Assembly: GCA_963843945.1 (NCBI GenBank)
Contig: CAWJMF010000006.1
Coordinates: 620,001-684,000 of the forward strand
Length of the DNA stretch: 64,000 nucleotides
Origin: CAWJMF01 sp963843945
GTDB lineage: Bacteria; Vulcanimicrobiota; Vulcanimicrobiia; Vulcanimicrobiales; Vulcanimicrobiaceae
Direction: 5' to 3'
Each line of letters starts with the position of its first letter. The first letter of the stretch is position 1. A program made the translations under genes and the position numbers. The notes beneath the pieces were generated by a model, which was given only the letters and a program-made list of their open reading frames with translations, ran no database searches and was not told where the DNA came from. This document shows positions 39,481 through 48,363 of the stretch, one piece after another.

Positions 39481-39740
39481 ATGTTTCTACGCCACAAGCT
39501 TCGCCGCAAGGACGGCAAGGAGCACGGTTATTGGAACAATGTGCAGAACCGCCGGGTCTCTGGCGGCCGGACGGTGCAGCGGCACGTGCTGTATCTGGAC
39601 GAGATCAACGACAGCCAGCGCGCTGCATAGTGCCAGACGATCGAGGCGTTCGACGAGAGGGAGCAGGCCTGCAGGCAGGTCGCGCTGTTCCGCGAGGATC
39701 GCGCGCACTGCGCCGATCCCTGCTCAGGCCACTTGTCGCT
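39481..39740 (+). pseudogene. N-terminal remnant of an IS1634-family transposase
   Basis: ATG 39481 gives MFLRHKLRRKDGKEHGYW and GGRTVQRHVLYLDEINDSQ, the opening of IS1634-type transposases. A TAG at 39628-39630 interrupts it, and the frame continues QTIEAFDEREQACRQVALF before losing similarity. The catalytic part is missing. Confidence 0.65.
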
Positions 39741-39819
39741 AACCGCTTTGCCAACGAAGCCGACGAGCGATTGCCAGCGGGTCTTCCTTTGTGGTCCAGC
39801 AGAATTGTGCCAACTTTGA

Positions 39820-40396
39820 TCGTCATTGGCCAGGCAGGTATCGATGTCCATGCGTGGCCCTGATGATTGATTGTCTTGCTGCATCGCGAAACAGCGGCGG
39901 GGTGTCGAGGTCGCGACGCTGGATGAACCGCGTGATCGGTGGTCCGGCATGCTCCGCAAGCCACGCGCACGAAGCGTTGGACCAACGACCCCCACCCCGA
40001 GTTCCAGGTAGCCAGACCGGCCGCCAACACCATTGCCAGAGTATGGCCGCGCGGTTGAGGCCCGGGCTCTCCCGCCCGCGATCAGGGCGTCGCATCGCAG
40101 CAGCATCACCAGGGCGGAGATTTCGCCTCGGTCGAGCATGCCCAATCCGCGTGCGAAGAAGCGATCGAGCATGCGATACGGTGGGTTGGTGACGGCCACG
40201 CTTCCACACGCGGCGGACAGCAGCGGATCGTGTAGGAAATCATGGTGGGCTGTGCCTGCCGCTCGCGGCAGCAGCTCCGATGCGAGCACCGAGCGTCCCT
40301 GGTCGCGTAGGGCGATTGCGATCCGCCCGTCTCCCGCCGCGTGCTCCCAGATCGGGCCTGGCGGCAGAGCGGGCGTGATCCGAAGATAGCTTCCAG
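39820..40396 (-). pseudogene. Fragment of an adenine-type DNA methyltransferase
   Basis: The minus strand encodes a SAM motif (PIWEHAAGDGRIAIALRDQG), the catalytic VTNPPYRMLDRFFARGL and, in shifted frames, RPVWLPGTRGG and AEHAGPPITRFI. The N-terminus is cut where the neighbouring transposon begins near 40,400, and several frameshifts follow. This looks like a prophage-type N6-adenine methylase broken by the insertion. Confidence 0.62.
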
Positions 40397-40399
40397 CAA

Positions 40400-41860
40400 T
40401 TCTAAATCCAAGGGGTTGTAGTTATTTTTCGGCGTTTCGGCTCCGTGTTGAGGTGGGTTGAGTGGCGGGACGGTGGGATGCCTGTGGTCAAGGTGGCCGT
40501 ATCGCGGCCGCGGCGATGGACTGGAGCAGGTGAGGCCAGTCCTGGAAGACAACATAGGCGGTGACAGTCCGCAGATGCTCGAAGAAGCGATACATGGGGC
40601 CACGGGCGATGATGGCGGCTCGCCAGGCGAGGACCCCGAGATAAGCGGCGGTGTGGAATGCGAAAGCGAGCAGATTGAGGGTGACCAGGATGCTGGCGAG
40701 GGTTTTCTTGCCGTGCCCAAAGTTGTGTTCGAGATTGTAACCGTTGGTCTTGAGCACGTTGAAGGTCTCGTTTTCGATCTTCCAACGGGCGCGGCCGCAG
40801 GCGGCCAGTTCGGCGACAGTGTCGCGTGTGATGGCGAGATCGGTGACGAAGCTGTTGTAATAGGTTCGCTTGCCCTTGGCGTTGAAGGTCTCGATGGAGA
40901 ACCAGTTGACCAGGATGGCATCGTCCGTGGCGCGCAGCGGCACGGCGTTGAGCCAGCGGTAGGTGGTGGTGGTGCGCTTGCCGCGTTTGCAGATGGTCTG
41001 ACGATGTTCTTGCAGTTCGGCGCCCTGCAGGTATTCAGCAATCGTCTTATGCGAAGCTGGCTTGCAGGTGAGGATGAAGTTGCCGCCGGCATCTTGGATG
41101 GCGGCAACGATCGGCTGGCAGGCAAACAGATCGTCGCCGAGATAGACAGGCCGGAGGTGAGCGAGGTCGGCGCCGTGCCGGGCCAGCCACCGTTTCGCGG
41201 CATTGCGCTCGCAGTCCTGCTTCTCCGCCCCATCTTGCGGCGCGATAAATTCCGGCGGCAGGGGCAGGACCTGCTTGTGGCCCGGTGCGACCATGCTGGC
41301 ACCCAGGAAGGCGTGGAAGTATTCGGTGCCGCCATCGGCGCGCCGCCGTGTCGAACACTGCTCGCATTTGATCTTGCGCGAACAGAAGTGCTCGCTCCCA
41401 TCGAGCGCGATCGGCACCCGCCCGTCAAGACACTGGAACGGTGTCAGTGGCCCCGCTGCCTCGATCGCCTTCACGAACAGTCCGTCGAATGCCGCAGGCG
41501 AAGCGCCGTCCAGCATCAGGCGGATGTAGTTGTCGGAGGGGATCGCCGACATGCCGAACAGCGTCTCGCAGTTCGACCGACCGTGCCCCTCCGCCAGCGC
41601 TTGCTGATGCCCAAGGAACGACGGGCTTCCCATGAAGAAGATCGAAAACGCCGCCAGACCAATGTCCGCCATTGTGTAGTCGCCGTCGCGCCGCGGGCCT
41701 CTGCGCTGGTCGTGCAGACCGGCGCAGACTTCGCTCAACGCCCCGATCATGTCTGCAATGGCGCTCACCCTCGCCCTTAAATCGACGATCGAGCCTACCC
41801 ACAAGAGAAAATCACCGCATGCTGTGGGAGCCAGTCAATAACTCCACAATATGTGGCATA
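40400..41860. mobile_element. Insertion sequence, ISNCY-like; ends approximate
   Basis: The element contains one intact transposase gene. Its left edge is set by the point where the methyltransferase fragment stops (about 40,400), its right edge by where integrase sequence begins (before 41,905). TAGTTATTTTTCGGC near 40,420 weakly mirrors GAGTTATTGACTGGC near 41,840 (reverse), but I cannot define terminal repeats or a target duplication with confidence. Confidence 0.5.
40488..41804 (-). CDS. DDE transposase, ISNCY/ISDol1-like, intact
   Basis: A 438-residue transposase. The catalytic acids appear in VPIALDGSEHFCS (first Asp), RPVYLGDDLFACQ (second Asp) and RWKIENETFNVLKTNGY (Glu). The CSRKIKCEQCSTRR cysteine knuckle and KQDCERNAAKRWL match the ISNCY ISDol1-type group. 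The exact start is unsure; ATG at about 41,660 (MADIGLAAF) is possible. It is the only undamaged mobile gene in the region, so it probably arrived most recently. Confidence 0.8.
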   Translation of the reverse strand: MWVGSIVDLRARVSAIADMIGALSEVCAGLHDQRRGPRRDGDYTMADIGLAAFSIFFMGSPSFLGHQQALAEGHGRSNCETLFGMSAIPSDNYIRLMLDGASPAAFDGLFVKAIEAAGPLTPFQCLDGRVPIALDGSEHFCSRKIKCEQCSTRRRADGGTEYFHAFLGASMVAPGHKQVLPLPPEFIAPQDGAEKQDCERNAAKRWLARHGADLAHLRPVYLGDDLFACQPIVAAIQDAGGNFILTCKPASHKTIAEYLQGAELQEHRQTICKRGKRTTTTYRWLNAVPLRATDDAILVNWFSIETFNAKGKRTYYNSFVTDLAITRDTVAELAACGRARWKIENETFNVLKTNGYNLEHNFGHGKKTLASILVTLNLLAFAFHTAAYLGVLAWRAAIIARGPMYRFFEHLRTVTAYVVFQDWPHLLQSIAAAAIRPP

Positions 41861-41904
41861 TCGGACTCAGGTCATCGTACACTGCGACTCAGAGCGCAAC
41901 TCAT

Positions 41905-42059
41905 TCGCATTGAGAACCGCTGGATAGCTTCGGAACGCCTTGGCCATGCCTCCATGCGCTATTACAATGGACACCGATAGCCATGCGAATCCAGGCTTGC
42001 AGGAAGATGCGGCTCAGCGTATCGACGCGGCGCTCAGAAGCGTCCTTCCTAAGAACTAG
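41905..42059 (+). pseudogene. C-terminal remnant of a tyrosine recombinase/integrase
   Basis: SERLGHAS is followed, one frame over, by AITMDTDSHANPGLQEDAAQ and RIDAALRSVLPKN to TAG 42057-42059. This is the end of a phage integrase (LGHASIAITMDTYSHxxPGLQEDAA), including the region of the catalytic His and Tyr; the Tyr codon appears altered. It ends 73 bp before tRNA-Thr, a common integrase target. Confidence 0.7.
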
Positions 42060-42132
42060 GGTGGCAAATGGGTGGCAACTGCCCAGTTTTGGCCGGCCCT
42101 GACTAGAAAATCCTTTAGTTTTCAAGCTCCGT

Positions 42133-42207
42133 GCCGGGTTAGCACAGTGGTAGTGCAGCGGTTTTGTAAACCGAAGGTCGGGGGTTCAAATCCCTCACCC
42201 GGCACCA
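42133..42207 (+). tRNA. tRNA-Thr (anticodon TGT)
   Basis: The 75-nt sequence starts GCCGGGT and ends ACCCGGC-A-CCA with the CCA encoded. The D-arm is GCAC/GTGC, the anticodon loop TTTGTAA with TGT at 34-36, and the T-arm GGGGG-TTCAAAT-CCCTC. It is typical of Rhodospirillales. It is the only tRNA I see. Confidence 0.95.
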
Positions 42208-42229
42208 TCGTAAGCCATTGACTGGAAGC

Positions 42230-42590
42230 CATTTTTCGTGAAAAATTGATCTTATCGCAGAAGCGGCTTCCGACCCCGATAAGACATTGACCGGACAGCC
42301 CCGGGACTACCTGAATGCGCCGATCGACAGTTGGCTCGCCTCGTCACCCATCCGCACCAATGTGGTTTCGCAATCGCTCGTCCTGACGCGTACCCTGGAT
42401 TACTGGGGGCGCACGGGCGGCGTGTCGATTGTGGTGCCGTGCCTCAACGTGGAATCAAGCTCGGATTCCAACCGCACCGCGGTCAGAGGTGTGTCCGATA
42501 TAGGTTTGCTTGGGCAGATGAATATCTTTGGCGGACCCGCTCTGACCCGCGAGGCGTTCGCAAGTTTTTCGTTACTCTTCACTGGCGCCG
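42230..42590 (+). pseudogene. Fragment of an outer-membrane transporter (phenol MetA-pathway type)
   Basis: A continuous frame reads DYLNAPIDSWLASSPIRTNV, SQSLVLTRTLDYWGRTGGVS and MNIFGGPALTREAFASF, the N-terminal third of the 'MetA-pathway of phenol degradation' beta-barrel family. No signal peptide precedes it and the frame runs out into helicase-remnant sequence near 42,590. It is a truncated piece only. Confidence 0.55.
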
Positions 42591-43241
42591 GCTTCGCAGG
42601 TGCGCGGCAATCCAAACGTTGCATCCGTAGCGCAGCGCGAACGCCTTCAGGCGCTGGAGTGCGTGGCAAATGAGATCGGTCTCGCTCATCTCACCGCGCC
42701 GCTGGATGATTTCATTCCACAGGTCGATGAGGACATCTGTCACGCCGTCACGAAGGGCCGCTGTCTCGAAACGTCCCAGCAACCAATCGAGCGTCGGTGC
42801 CTCGGCCTCCACATCACGCACGATCATGGTGATGCGCCTAGACTGCCAGATCGCGGCGCCGACACCTCGTCGTCAGCCACCGCAGCCATGCCGCCTTCGG
42901 CCAGAACGGTTTGCAGAGATCGACCTCCGCGTATTCTGCGGCGAAGTGTTCCCAGTGCTGCATTCCAGGACTGAAACCGCCCACCGCCTTTGCTCGTTCT
43001 CAGCGGTATGCACGATCACGAAACGTGTCCACGTTGTCTTTCCCTGGCCGGGATAGCCGGTCATAGTGCTTAAGTGCCGTTCCGAAGGCAATTTGAGGAT
43101 CGCGTCCGTTATGCGAGCCTCAGTGGTCATTGTGGCGGGCGGCCTATGCCGAGCCTCATTCAGGCGATCGGACGCACCCAACCGGACAGGCAAGGATTGA
43201 CTTTGGCGCCGCCACCTGGCCTTGGATTGTCGAGATATCAC
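42579..43241 (-). pseudogene. Remnant of a Twinkle/DnaB-like phage helicase
   Basis: The minus strand gives LSTMTGYPGQGKTTWTRFVI (Walker A) and, after frame changes, LRDGVTDVLIDLWNEIIQRR (Walker B) and ALRYGCNVWIAAHL. This order and wording match phage primase-helicases (LVIDPYNEIEHxRP...QHGVHVWFIAHP). The primase half and C-terminus are missing. Confidence 0.62.
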
Positions 43242-43326
43242 AGGTTATTAGCGCGACGATTGTGAAAGCCTTAACTAAAATCATGTTGATCTAGCACCTG
43301 TTCCGGTTATATGTTATACAATGTGA

Positions 43327-43369
43327 TCACGTATTTGTGAGTTTTTGATTGCCTCACGAAATCGTGAGG
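43327..43369. promoter_or_regulatory. Two tandem palindromes TCAC-N6-GTGA
   Basis: TCACGTATTTGTGA (43327-43340) and TCACGAAATCGTGA (43354-43367) are equal-length palindromes 27 bp apart. The second extends to CCTCACGA-AA-TCGTGAGG (43352-43369). A shorter TTCACTGTGAA follows at 43385-43395. They sit directly upstream of the small peptide gene in an AT-rich stretch and look like operators for a dimeric regulator. Confidence 0.55.
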
Positions 43370-43405
43370 ACTATGCAGTGTTCGTTCACTGTGAAGGGAA
43401 AATCG

Positions 43406-43588
43406 ATGACCTACTCAAACACTGTTTCAGGCCTTGACAATACTGACGACCTCCCACGTCCCGCGGCGGCAATTGTCCGCGATCCTTCAGCGTCCGTTCT
43501 GCCGCGTCCTGTTTCTACCCAACCCGACATCGCCGACAGCGGGCGCATCAGCTTCGGTTACGGCTGCCGTCTTCTTCGCAGCAAGTAA
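43406..43588 (+). CDS. Small peptide, possible precursor peptide
   Basis: A 60-residue protein from ATG 43406, preceded by GAAGGGAAAATCG as ribosome-binding site. It has no signal peptide or membrane helix. The N-terminal 45 residues are polar, Asp- and Pro-rich (SGLDNTDDLPRP), and the end is ISFGYGCRLLRSK with a single Cys. It lies between tandem palindromes and a strong hairpin, 89 bp before the DUF6065 gene. The leader-plus-short-tail layout resembles RiPP precursors, but no maturation enzyme of a known class is beside it. Confidence 0.5.
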   Translation: MTYSNTVSGLDNTDDLPRPAAAIVRDPSASVLPRPVSTQPDIADSGRISFGYGCRLLRSK

Positions 43589-43603
43589 GAACCCGCGTTA
43601 TCA

Positions 43604-43634
43604 GCCGGGCGCCCGCCCTCGAACGGCGCCCGGC
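43604..43634 (+). terminator. Strong hairpin, possible leaky terminator/attenuator
   Basis: GCCGGGCGCC (43604-43613) pairs perfectly with GGCGCCCGGC (43625-43634) around an 11-nt loop. No T-run follows, so it may act as a partial terminator or mRNA end stabiliser that lowers expression of DUF6065 relative to the small peptide. Confidence 0.6.
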
Positions 43635-43677
43635 GCGATTGCATCCGTGCTGACTTTAATCCGGAGTCGTGACGGCC

Positions 43678-44487
43678 ATGAAAAACTCTGACGCGCGGCT
43701 GCGGTTTCATCGTTTGATCGGCAGCGCCCCTCTGCCGCAGCGGGCCGACCGGGCCGCCGCAGGAACCCTGCCAACGCGAGCCTATCGTTACTGTGAAGCA
43801 GTGACAACTGCTGCCGGCTATGGCTGGTGGGTATTCCCACCCATGGATATGCAATTGATCTGGGACGGGCACGACATTTTTTGGTATTTCGACGGAGCGT
43901 CCGACTGGATACCCTTGTCGCCATCGGTACAGTTCCCCGATTTCTCGAGGGCCTTCGACGAGGCCGCTCCCAGTTCGTTGCGTGGCTGCGCTCCGCCGTT
44001 TCTCACCACCTCGCTGGAATCAGGCATCGTGCAAATCTGGACCGGGCTGATGGTGCGCACGGCCCCAGAATGGAGCGTTCTGGTGCGTCCGCCGGCGAAT
44101 CTGCCAGCCTCGGGCGGCTACAGTCTCTATGAAGGCATCGTCGAGACGGATTGGTGGTTCGGTCCGCTTTTCACCAACGTCCGTCTCACCCGAACCCACA
44201 AGCCGGTGCATCTGCGGGCTGATTTTCCATTGCTGCAGGTCCAGCCGCTGCCGCGGGAGGCCTATGCCGAGACAACTCTCAACGCGACCGCCATCGTGCC
44301 AGACATGGCCGGCATGAGCGACGAGGATTGGAGCGCGTATCGGACGACAATCGTGATGCCGACCGAGAACCCCGATCGTCCGTTCGCTGCCTACGCAGTC
44401 GCCGCCAGGAAGCGCCGCCAGCGTGAATGCCCTTTCAGCGGTAAGACAGCGGGTCCCGCGATATCCGCGACGGTCACGGTCGATTGA
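43678..44487 (+). CDS. DUF6065 family protein
   Basis: A 269-residue soluble protein. The N-terminal third has AYRYCEAVTTAAGYGWWVFPP and DMQLIWDGHDIFWYF; the centre has SGIVQIWTGLMVRTAPEWSVLVR and VETDWWFGPLFTNVRLTRT (all given here in parts of the family pattern); and the C-terminus has PFAAYAVAARKRR. These match the DUF6065 family, which has no established function. ATG 43678 is preferred over GTG 43669. It is convergent with the kinase gene, ending 3 bp from it. Confidence 0.72.
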   Translation: MKNSDARLRFHRLIGSAPLPQRADRAAAGTLPTRAYRYCEAVTTAAGYGWWVFPPMDMQLIWDGHDIFWYFDGASDWIPLSPSVQFPDFSRAFDEAAPSSLRGCAPPFLTTSLESGIVQIWTGLMVRTAPEWSVLVRPPANLPASGGYSLYEGIVETDWWFGPLFTNVRLTRTHKPVHLRADFPLLQVQPLPREAYAETTLNATAIVPDMAGMSDEDWSAYRTTIVMPTENPDRPFAAYAVAARKRRQRECPFSGKTAGPAISATVTVD

Positions 44488-44489
44488 CC

Positions 44490-47132
44490 TCAAGGTCTGG
44501 ATCGCTCGGGTATCCCGGCTAGGCGCAACCCCTCCGCGAACCGGTCCCGATCTTCCTGCCTCAGGAAGGGTGACCGCGCGAGAGCAACGCCGATTGAGAA
44601 ACCGGGCTCCAACGCCATTAGCGCCTTGCGGACCGAAGTAGCCTCCTGGCGTGCACCAAGGTGACCGAGCGCGGCCAGCAGAGCTCTGTGGGTGGACGAA
44701 AATCCTGGATTGAGGTCGCGGGCCCGTCGGCCCACGCGGGCGGCGGCTTCGTACTGACCGGTGAGAAGGAACGCGATTCCCAGGGCCGAGTCGAAGAAGA
44801 AACTATGCGGATCGAAGGGCGAGAGTTGCTGGGCGTGCTGGATGCGGCGAATCGCCTCGCTATGCTGTCCCAAATAGCTGTGAGCCAGGCCGGAATAGCA
44901 CCACGCAATGGCCAAGTTCGGGTTCAGGTCGATGGCGCGTTCAAGCAACCACAGCGCAGCCTCGGCGTCTTTGCGAAGGAAGGCCCGGACCTGGCCCGCC
45001 ACAGCAAATCCACGAGCATCGCCCGGATCAAGAATTACCGCTTGTTGCGACAGGGAATTGGCACGCTCTGCCGCCAACGCGATGTCCGTCGCCCATCCCT
45101 GGCCAGAGAGAAAGAGATACCAATGGGCAAGCCACGCGTTGCACACGGCGCTTGACGGATCCAGTGCCAGGGACCGCTCCAGCAAAGCACCGGCTTCGCG
45201 AAACCCTGCCTCATCCACGCAGTACGTTGCAGGGATGGCGCGCAGAATCAGACTGTATGCCGTCGGATCGACTTGCCGCCGGGATGCGGCCGCTTGCCCC
45301 TCCCACACCACGAGTTCAGGCGCAACCTGCGCTGCGGTTTCCGACGCTATTTTGTCCTGCAGGTTCAGCACGTCCGGCATCAAACCGTCGAACCGGCGCC
45401 CCCAGCTTATCTCCCCCGCACCGCGCATGTTAATCAGTCGCAATAAAACCCGAATGTCGTTGCCCTTCTTGCGAAAACTGCCATCAACCAGGAAATCCAG
45501 ATCAAGCTGCTGCCAGCGTTCGGTCTGCCGGTCTGGCTCATCAGCCAGCGCGGCGATCGACGCCGGTGCGACACAGACAATCGGGCGGAAACGGGAAAAC
45601 GCGGTGCTGATCTCGTTGGCCAATCCCAAGGAAAATGCATTGTCGGTGCCCGATCCGATCGTTCTGAACGGCATGACACCGAGCCGGATCGCATTGGCGC
45701 GCAGCGAAGTCGGCGCCTGCTTTGGCGTTGTCGATTCCCTGACCTTGACTTTGGGCGGCCCTAGCAGCGACGCAGTAATGCGCGCATCCGCCAAAAGCTC
45801 TTCCGTTTCGGTCGAAAACGTATCACTTGTAAGGACTGCGCCCACCACGCTTACGAGGTCGGACGGCTGATAGGGTTTGAGCAAAAATTCAAATCGTTTG
45901 TCGCCGCCTCGTGCGTCCTTCGACAGGCAGGACGTAACCAGCACCCGGAGATCGGGTCGCACTTGGCGGGCGCTGCGGGCCAGCTCAATTCCACTCACGT
46001 TGCCGGGAAGGTCTGCCTCGGTCAGCAGGAGATGGATGGCCAAGTCCGACACGAGGTGCGCCAAGGCACCGGAACCATTTGCCGCCGCAAGAGGCCCATA
46101 GCCGGCGCGAGCCAATGTTTCGCACGTCGTATTGCGCAGGTCGGGATCAGGTTCGACGACAAGCACAATCTGGTTCTGCCCAACAGGCGCCGGATCGTTC
46201 GATTGGGGCGGCGGAGCGGCCTCTCGCCGCCTATCACGCGGCAGGAAAAGCGACACAGTCGTGCCACTGCCGAGTTCACTCTCCAGATCCACCCAACCGC
46301 CGGATTGACCGGCAAATCCATAGACTTGTGAGAGACCAAGTCCGCTGCCCTGTCCAAGTGGCTTGGTAGTAAAAAACGGCTCGAAAACCTTATCCTGCAG
46401 ATTTGGTGAGATCCCGCATCCGGTATCCGTGACATCTATCCGCACGTAATTGCCGGCCGCCCGCGACGGCGTACCGACTTGGCCTCGGCGAACCGTGTGA
46501 TTGTGGCAATGGATCGTGATATTCCCGCCGTGCGGCATCGCATCGCGAGCGTTCAGCACCAGGTTGAGAATGGCCAATTCCAGCTGCCCCGGATCGACAT
46601 GGCACTTCCAGAGTTCAGGTTGCGTCTGCAGCCGAATGCGCACGGCTTCTCCCGCAGCCTGTGCAAGCAATTCAGTCGTTGCAGAAATGATTTGATAGAC
46701 CGAGATGGTTTCCGGCCGCAGCATCTGTTTGCGTGAATACGCCAGTAACTGGGCCGCGAGGCGACCGCCGCGCTCGGCCGCTCGTTCGATCATTTCGGCA
46801 CGCCGGATAGCCTCAGCGTCGCCGCGCGCCTCCGCATTCACGCGCAGCGCGGCCGCATTGCCGAGGACGACAGTCAGCAGATTGTTGAAATCGTGCGCGA
46901 CACCGCCGGTAAGCCGCCCCAGCGACTCCATCTTCTGTGCCTGATAGAGGGGATCCTGAGGTTCGTCCCCGGTTGAACGGCGTTCGTAGCTGTTCGAGGC
47001 GGTGGTCCGCGAACGGAGACCTCCGCCCGCCAGAAACGCAGAAGCGGATGCGATGACTGGCATCGAACGAACGGAGCGGATTGTGTGGCGGAAAGAACGC
47101 CAAAGCGCGGCGCCCCCGCGTACGTCGAGCAT
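44490..47132 (-). CDS. Histidine kinase-degenerate receiver-TolB-like-TPR fusion
   Basis: An 880-residue soluble multidomain protein. The HisKA H-box is LTGGVAHDFNNLL (His80), followed by a HATPase with LNLVLNARDAM and DTGCGISPN. A receiver-like domain (about 320-435) has LLLTEADLPG, so the phospho-acceptor Asp is Glu and the usual first acidic pair is EPD. Then comes a TolB/adenylate-cyclase-associated N-terminal-like domain (LGVMPFRTIG...FLVDGSFRKKGNDIRV) and TPR repeats to the end. It has no membrane segment or PAS domain. The order is unusual for a kinase. The Glu suggests a locked receiver. The start is not certain. Confidence 0.78.
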   Translation of the reverse strand: MLDVRGGAALWRSFRHTIRSVRSMPVIASASAFLAGGGLRSRTTASNSYERRSTGDEPQDPLYQAQKMESLGRLTGGVAHDFNNLLTVVLGNAAALRVNAEARGDAEAIRRAEMIERAAERGGRLAAQLLAYSRKQMLRPETISVYQIISATTELLAQAAGEAVRIRLQTQPELWKCHVDPGQLELAILNLVLNARDAMPHGGNITIHCHNHTVRRGQVGTPSRAAGNYVRIDVTDTGCGISPNLQDKVFEPFFTTKPLGQGSGLGLSQVYGFAGQSGGWVDLESELGSGTTVSLFLPRDRRREAAPPPQSNDPAPVGQNQIVLVVEPDPDLRNTTCETLARAGYGPLAAANGSGALAHLVSDLAIHLLLTEADLPGNVSGIELARSARQVRPDLRVLVTSCLSKDARGGDKRFEFLLKPYQPSDLVSVVGAVLTSDTFSTETEELLADARITASLLGPPKVKVRESTTPKQAPTSLRANAIRLGVMPFRTIGSGTDNAFSLGLANEISTAFSRFRPIVCVAPASIAALADEPDRQTERWQQLDLDFLVDGSFRKKGNDIRVLLRLINMRGAGEISWGRRFDGLMPDVLNLQDKIASETAAQVAPELVVWEGQAAASRRQVDPTAYSLILRAIPATYCVDEAGFREAGALLERSLALDPSSAVCNAWLAHWYLFLSGQGWATDIALAAERANSLSQQAVILDPGDARGFAVAGQVRAFLRKDAEAALWLLERAIDLNPNLAIAWCYSGLAHSYLGQHSEAIRRIQHAQQLSPFDPHSFFFDSALGIAFLLTGQYEAAARVGRRARDLNPGFSSTHRALLAALGHLGARQEATSVRKALMALEPGFSIGVALARSPFLRQEDRDRFAEGLRLAGIPERSRP

Positions 47133-47267
47133 TCTTCGAGGCCACGATGTCTCATGAACAAAAAATCATAGATGGGCGCGCATAGAATAGCAAATTACGT
47201 GCATAAACCGAATGCAGAATGTCGCGGAGGCAAACCAGGCACCGGCCGCCAACCACCGAGCCGACCG

Positions 47268-48158
47268 TTACGAAACCGGCATCGTCACATTCAGCAACTG
47301 CCGCAGCCGAGCGGCGCCTGATGGGCCTTTGACCGCCTCCCGCCAACTTGCCTCCGCGACACGCTGGTGCGCGGCGATCGCCTCATCCGCGCCGGTGATC
47401 ATAGCGACACCGGTCTGCGCGGCAGGATGTGTATCCGTCCGGAACGGATTGATCGCGAGGCTCACACGATCCCGGGCGCGTAAAATCTTGAAGGATGAAC
47501 TCGGGGGCGACCCGGCAAGCAGGCCGAATTGAAGGCCCATCGGTTCGGTTTCCATAAGCGTGGCGATGTTGTCCACCTCGGCCATCGCAATGTCGCGGCA
47601 GATCCGCCGCACACGATCCGAGACATGCCCGCCGCCAACAATCCCAACCTCGATCAGCCGTTGCACCGCCGGCAGCGACACCATTGCGATGATGCTGGGT
47701 CGCCGCATCGCGTACATGCGTTTTCTTGCTGCCAAGATGCCCAGGACCTGTTCCGCCATGCTGCGCATCGCCATGCGCTCACCGCCCCCTTGATCGGCGG
47801 CTTCCTCGAACGCCTCTGCCAGCGCGTTGTCATAAGCATCTGATGTTGTGAGATAACACAGCGGCCCCGCCAACTGTAGGACCTGGTCGGCGGTTTCCTC
47901 TATCTGACGGGTGCGTTCGAAATAGCCAATCGGCCGGTTGTAGTACTCGACCCCGATCCCCAACAGCGAAAGCGGTGAGATTTTCAGCAGTTCAGCTAGC
48001 CGCTTGATCGTATCGAGCTTGATGACCTCGCCTTTTTCATAGCGATACAGGGCCGCCCGGGACACACCCAGGCGAGCGGCAATTTCCTCCGCTCGAAGAC
48101 CCGACTCCAAACGATAAGCCCGAAGCTGCTGGCCGATCTCGGTGAAACGCATCGACAT
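47268..48158 (-). CDS. XRE-family transcriptional regulator
   Basis: A 296-residue regulator with an N-terminal helix-turn-helix (LRAEEIAARLGVSRAALYRYE, given here in part) followed by a long ligand-type domain without a named family. ATG 48158 (MSMRF) was chosen; a TTG five codons upstream is possible. It is encoded upstream of the histidine kinase fusion on the same strand and divergent from nothing. It is a candidate binder of the TCAC-N6-GTGA palindromes 4 kb away, but this is a guess. Confidence 0.82.
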   Translation of the reverse strand: MSMRFTEIGQQLRAYRLESGLRAEEIAARLGVSRAALYRYEKGEVIKLDTIKRLAELLKISPLSLLGIGVEYYNRPIGYFERTRQIEETADQVLQLAGPLCYLTTSDAYDNALAEAFEEAADQGGGERMAMRSMAEQVLGILAARKRMYAMRRPSIIAMVSLPAVQRLIEVGIVGGGHVSDRVRRICRDIAMAEVDNIATLMETEPMGLQFGLLAGSPPSSSFKILRARDRVSLAINPFRTDTHPAAQTGVAMITGADEAIAAHQRVAEASWREAVKGPSGAARLRQLLNVTMPVS

Positions 48159-48363
48159 AGAGCCTGTCCCCAACGCAACTCATGCGAGTAAACAACTGAA
48201 AGGCCACTACTATTCCGAAAATCACCGTCTACGTTACCCGGATAAACGCGATCTCCGGGGAACTGTTCGTCTCAGAATCGCCGTGGCTGATGCAGTTTAT
48301 GGCGTGCGGGCTCTAAAACTCAATCTCTTTTCAGATGCTGCAACTCGTTCCGTGCCTCAGCGA

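Noticed and set aside
40400..41860. Exact terminal inverted repeats of the insertion sequence
   Set aside because: The only similarity found is about ten matches in sixteen bases, too weak to define ends.
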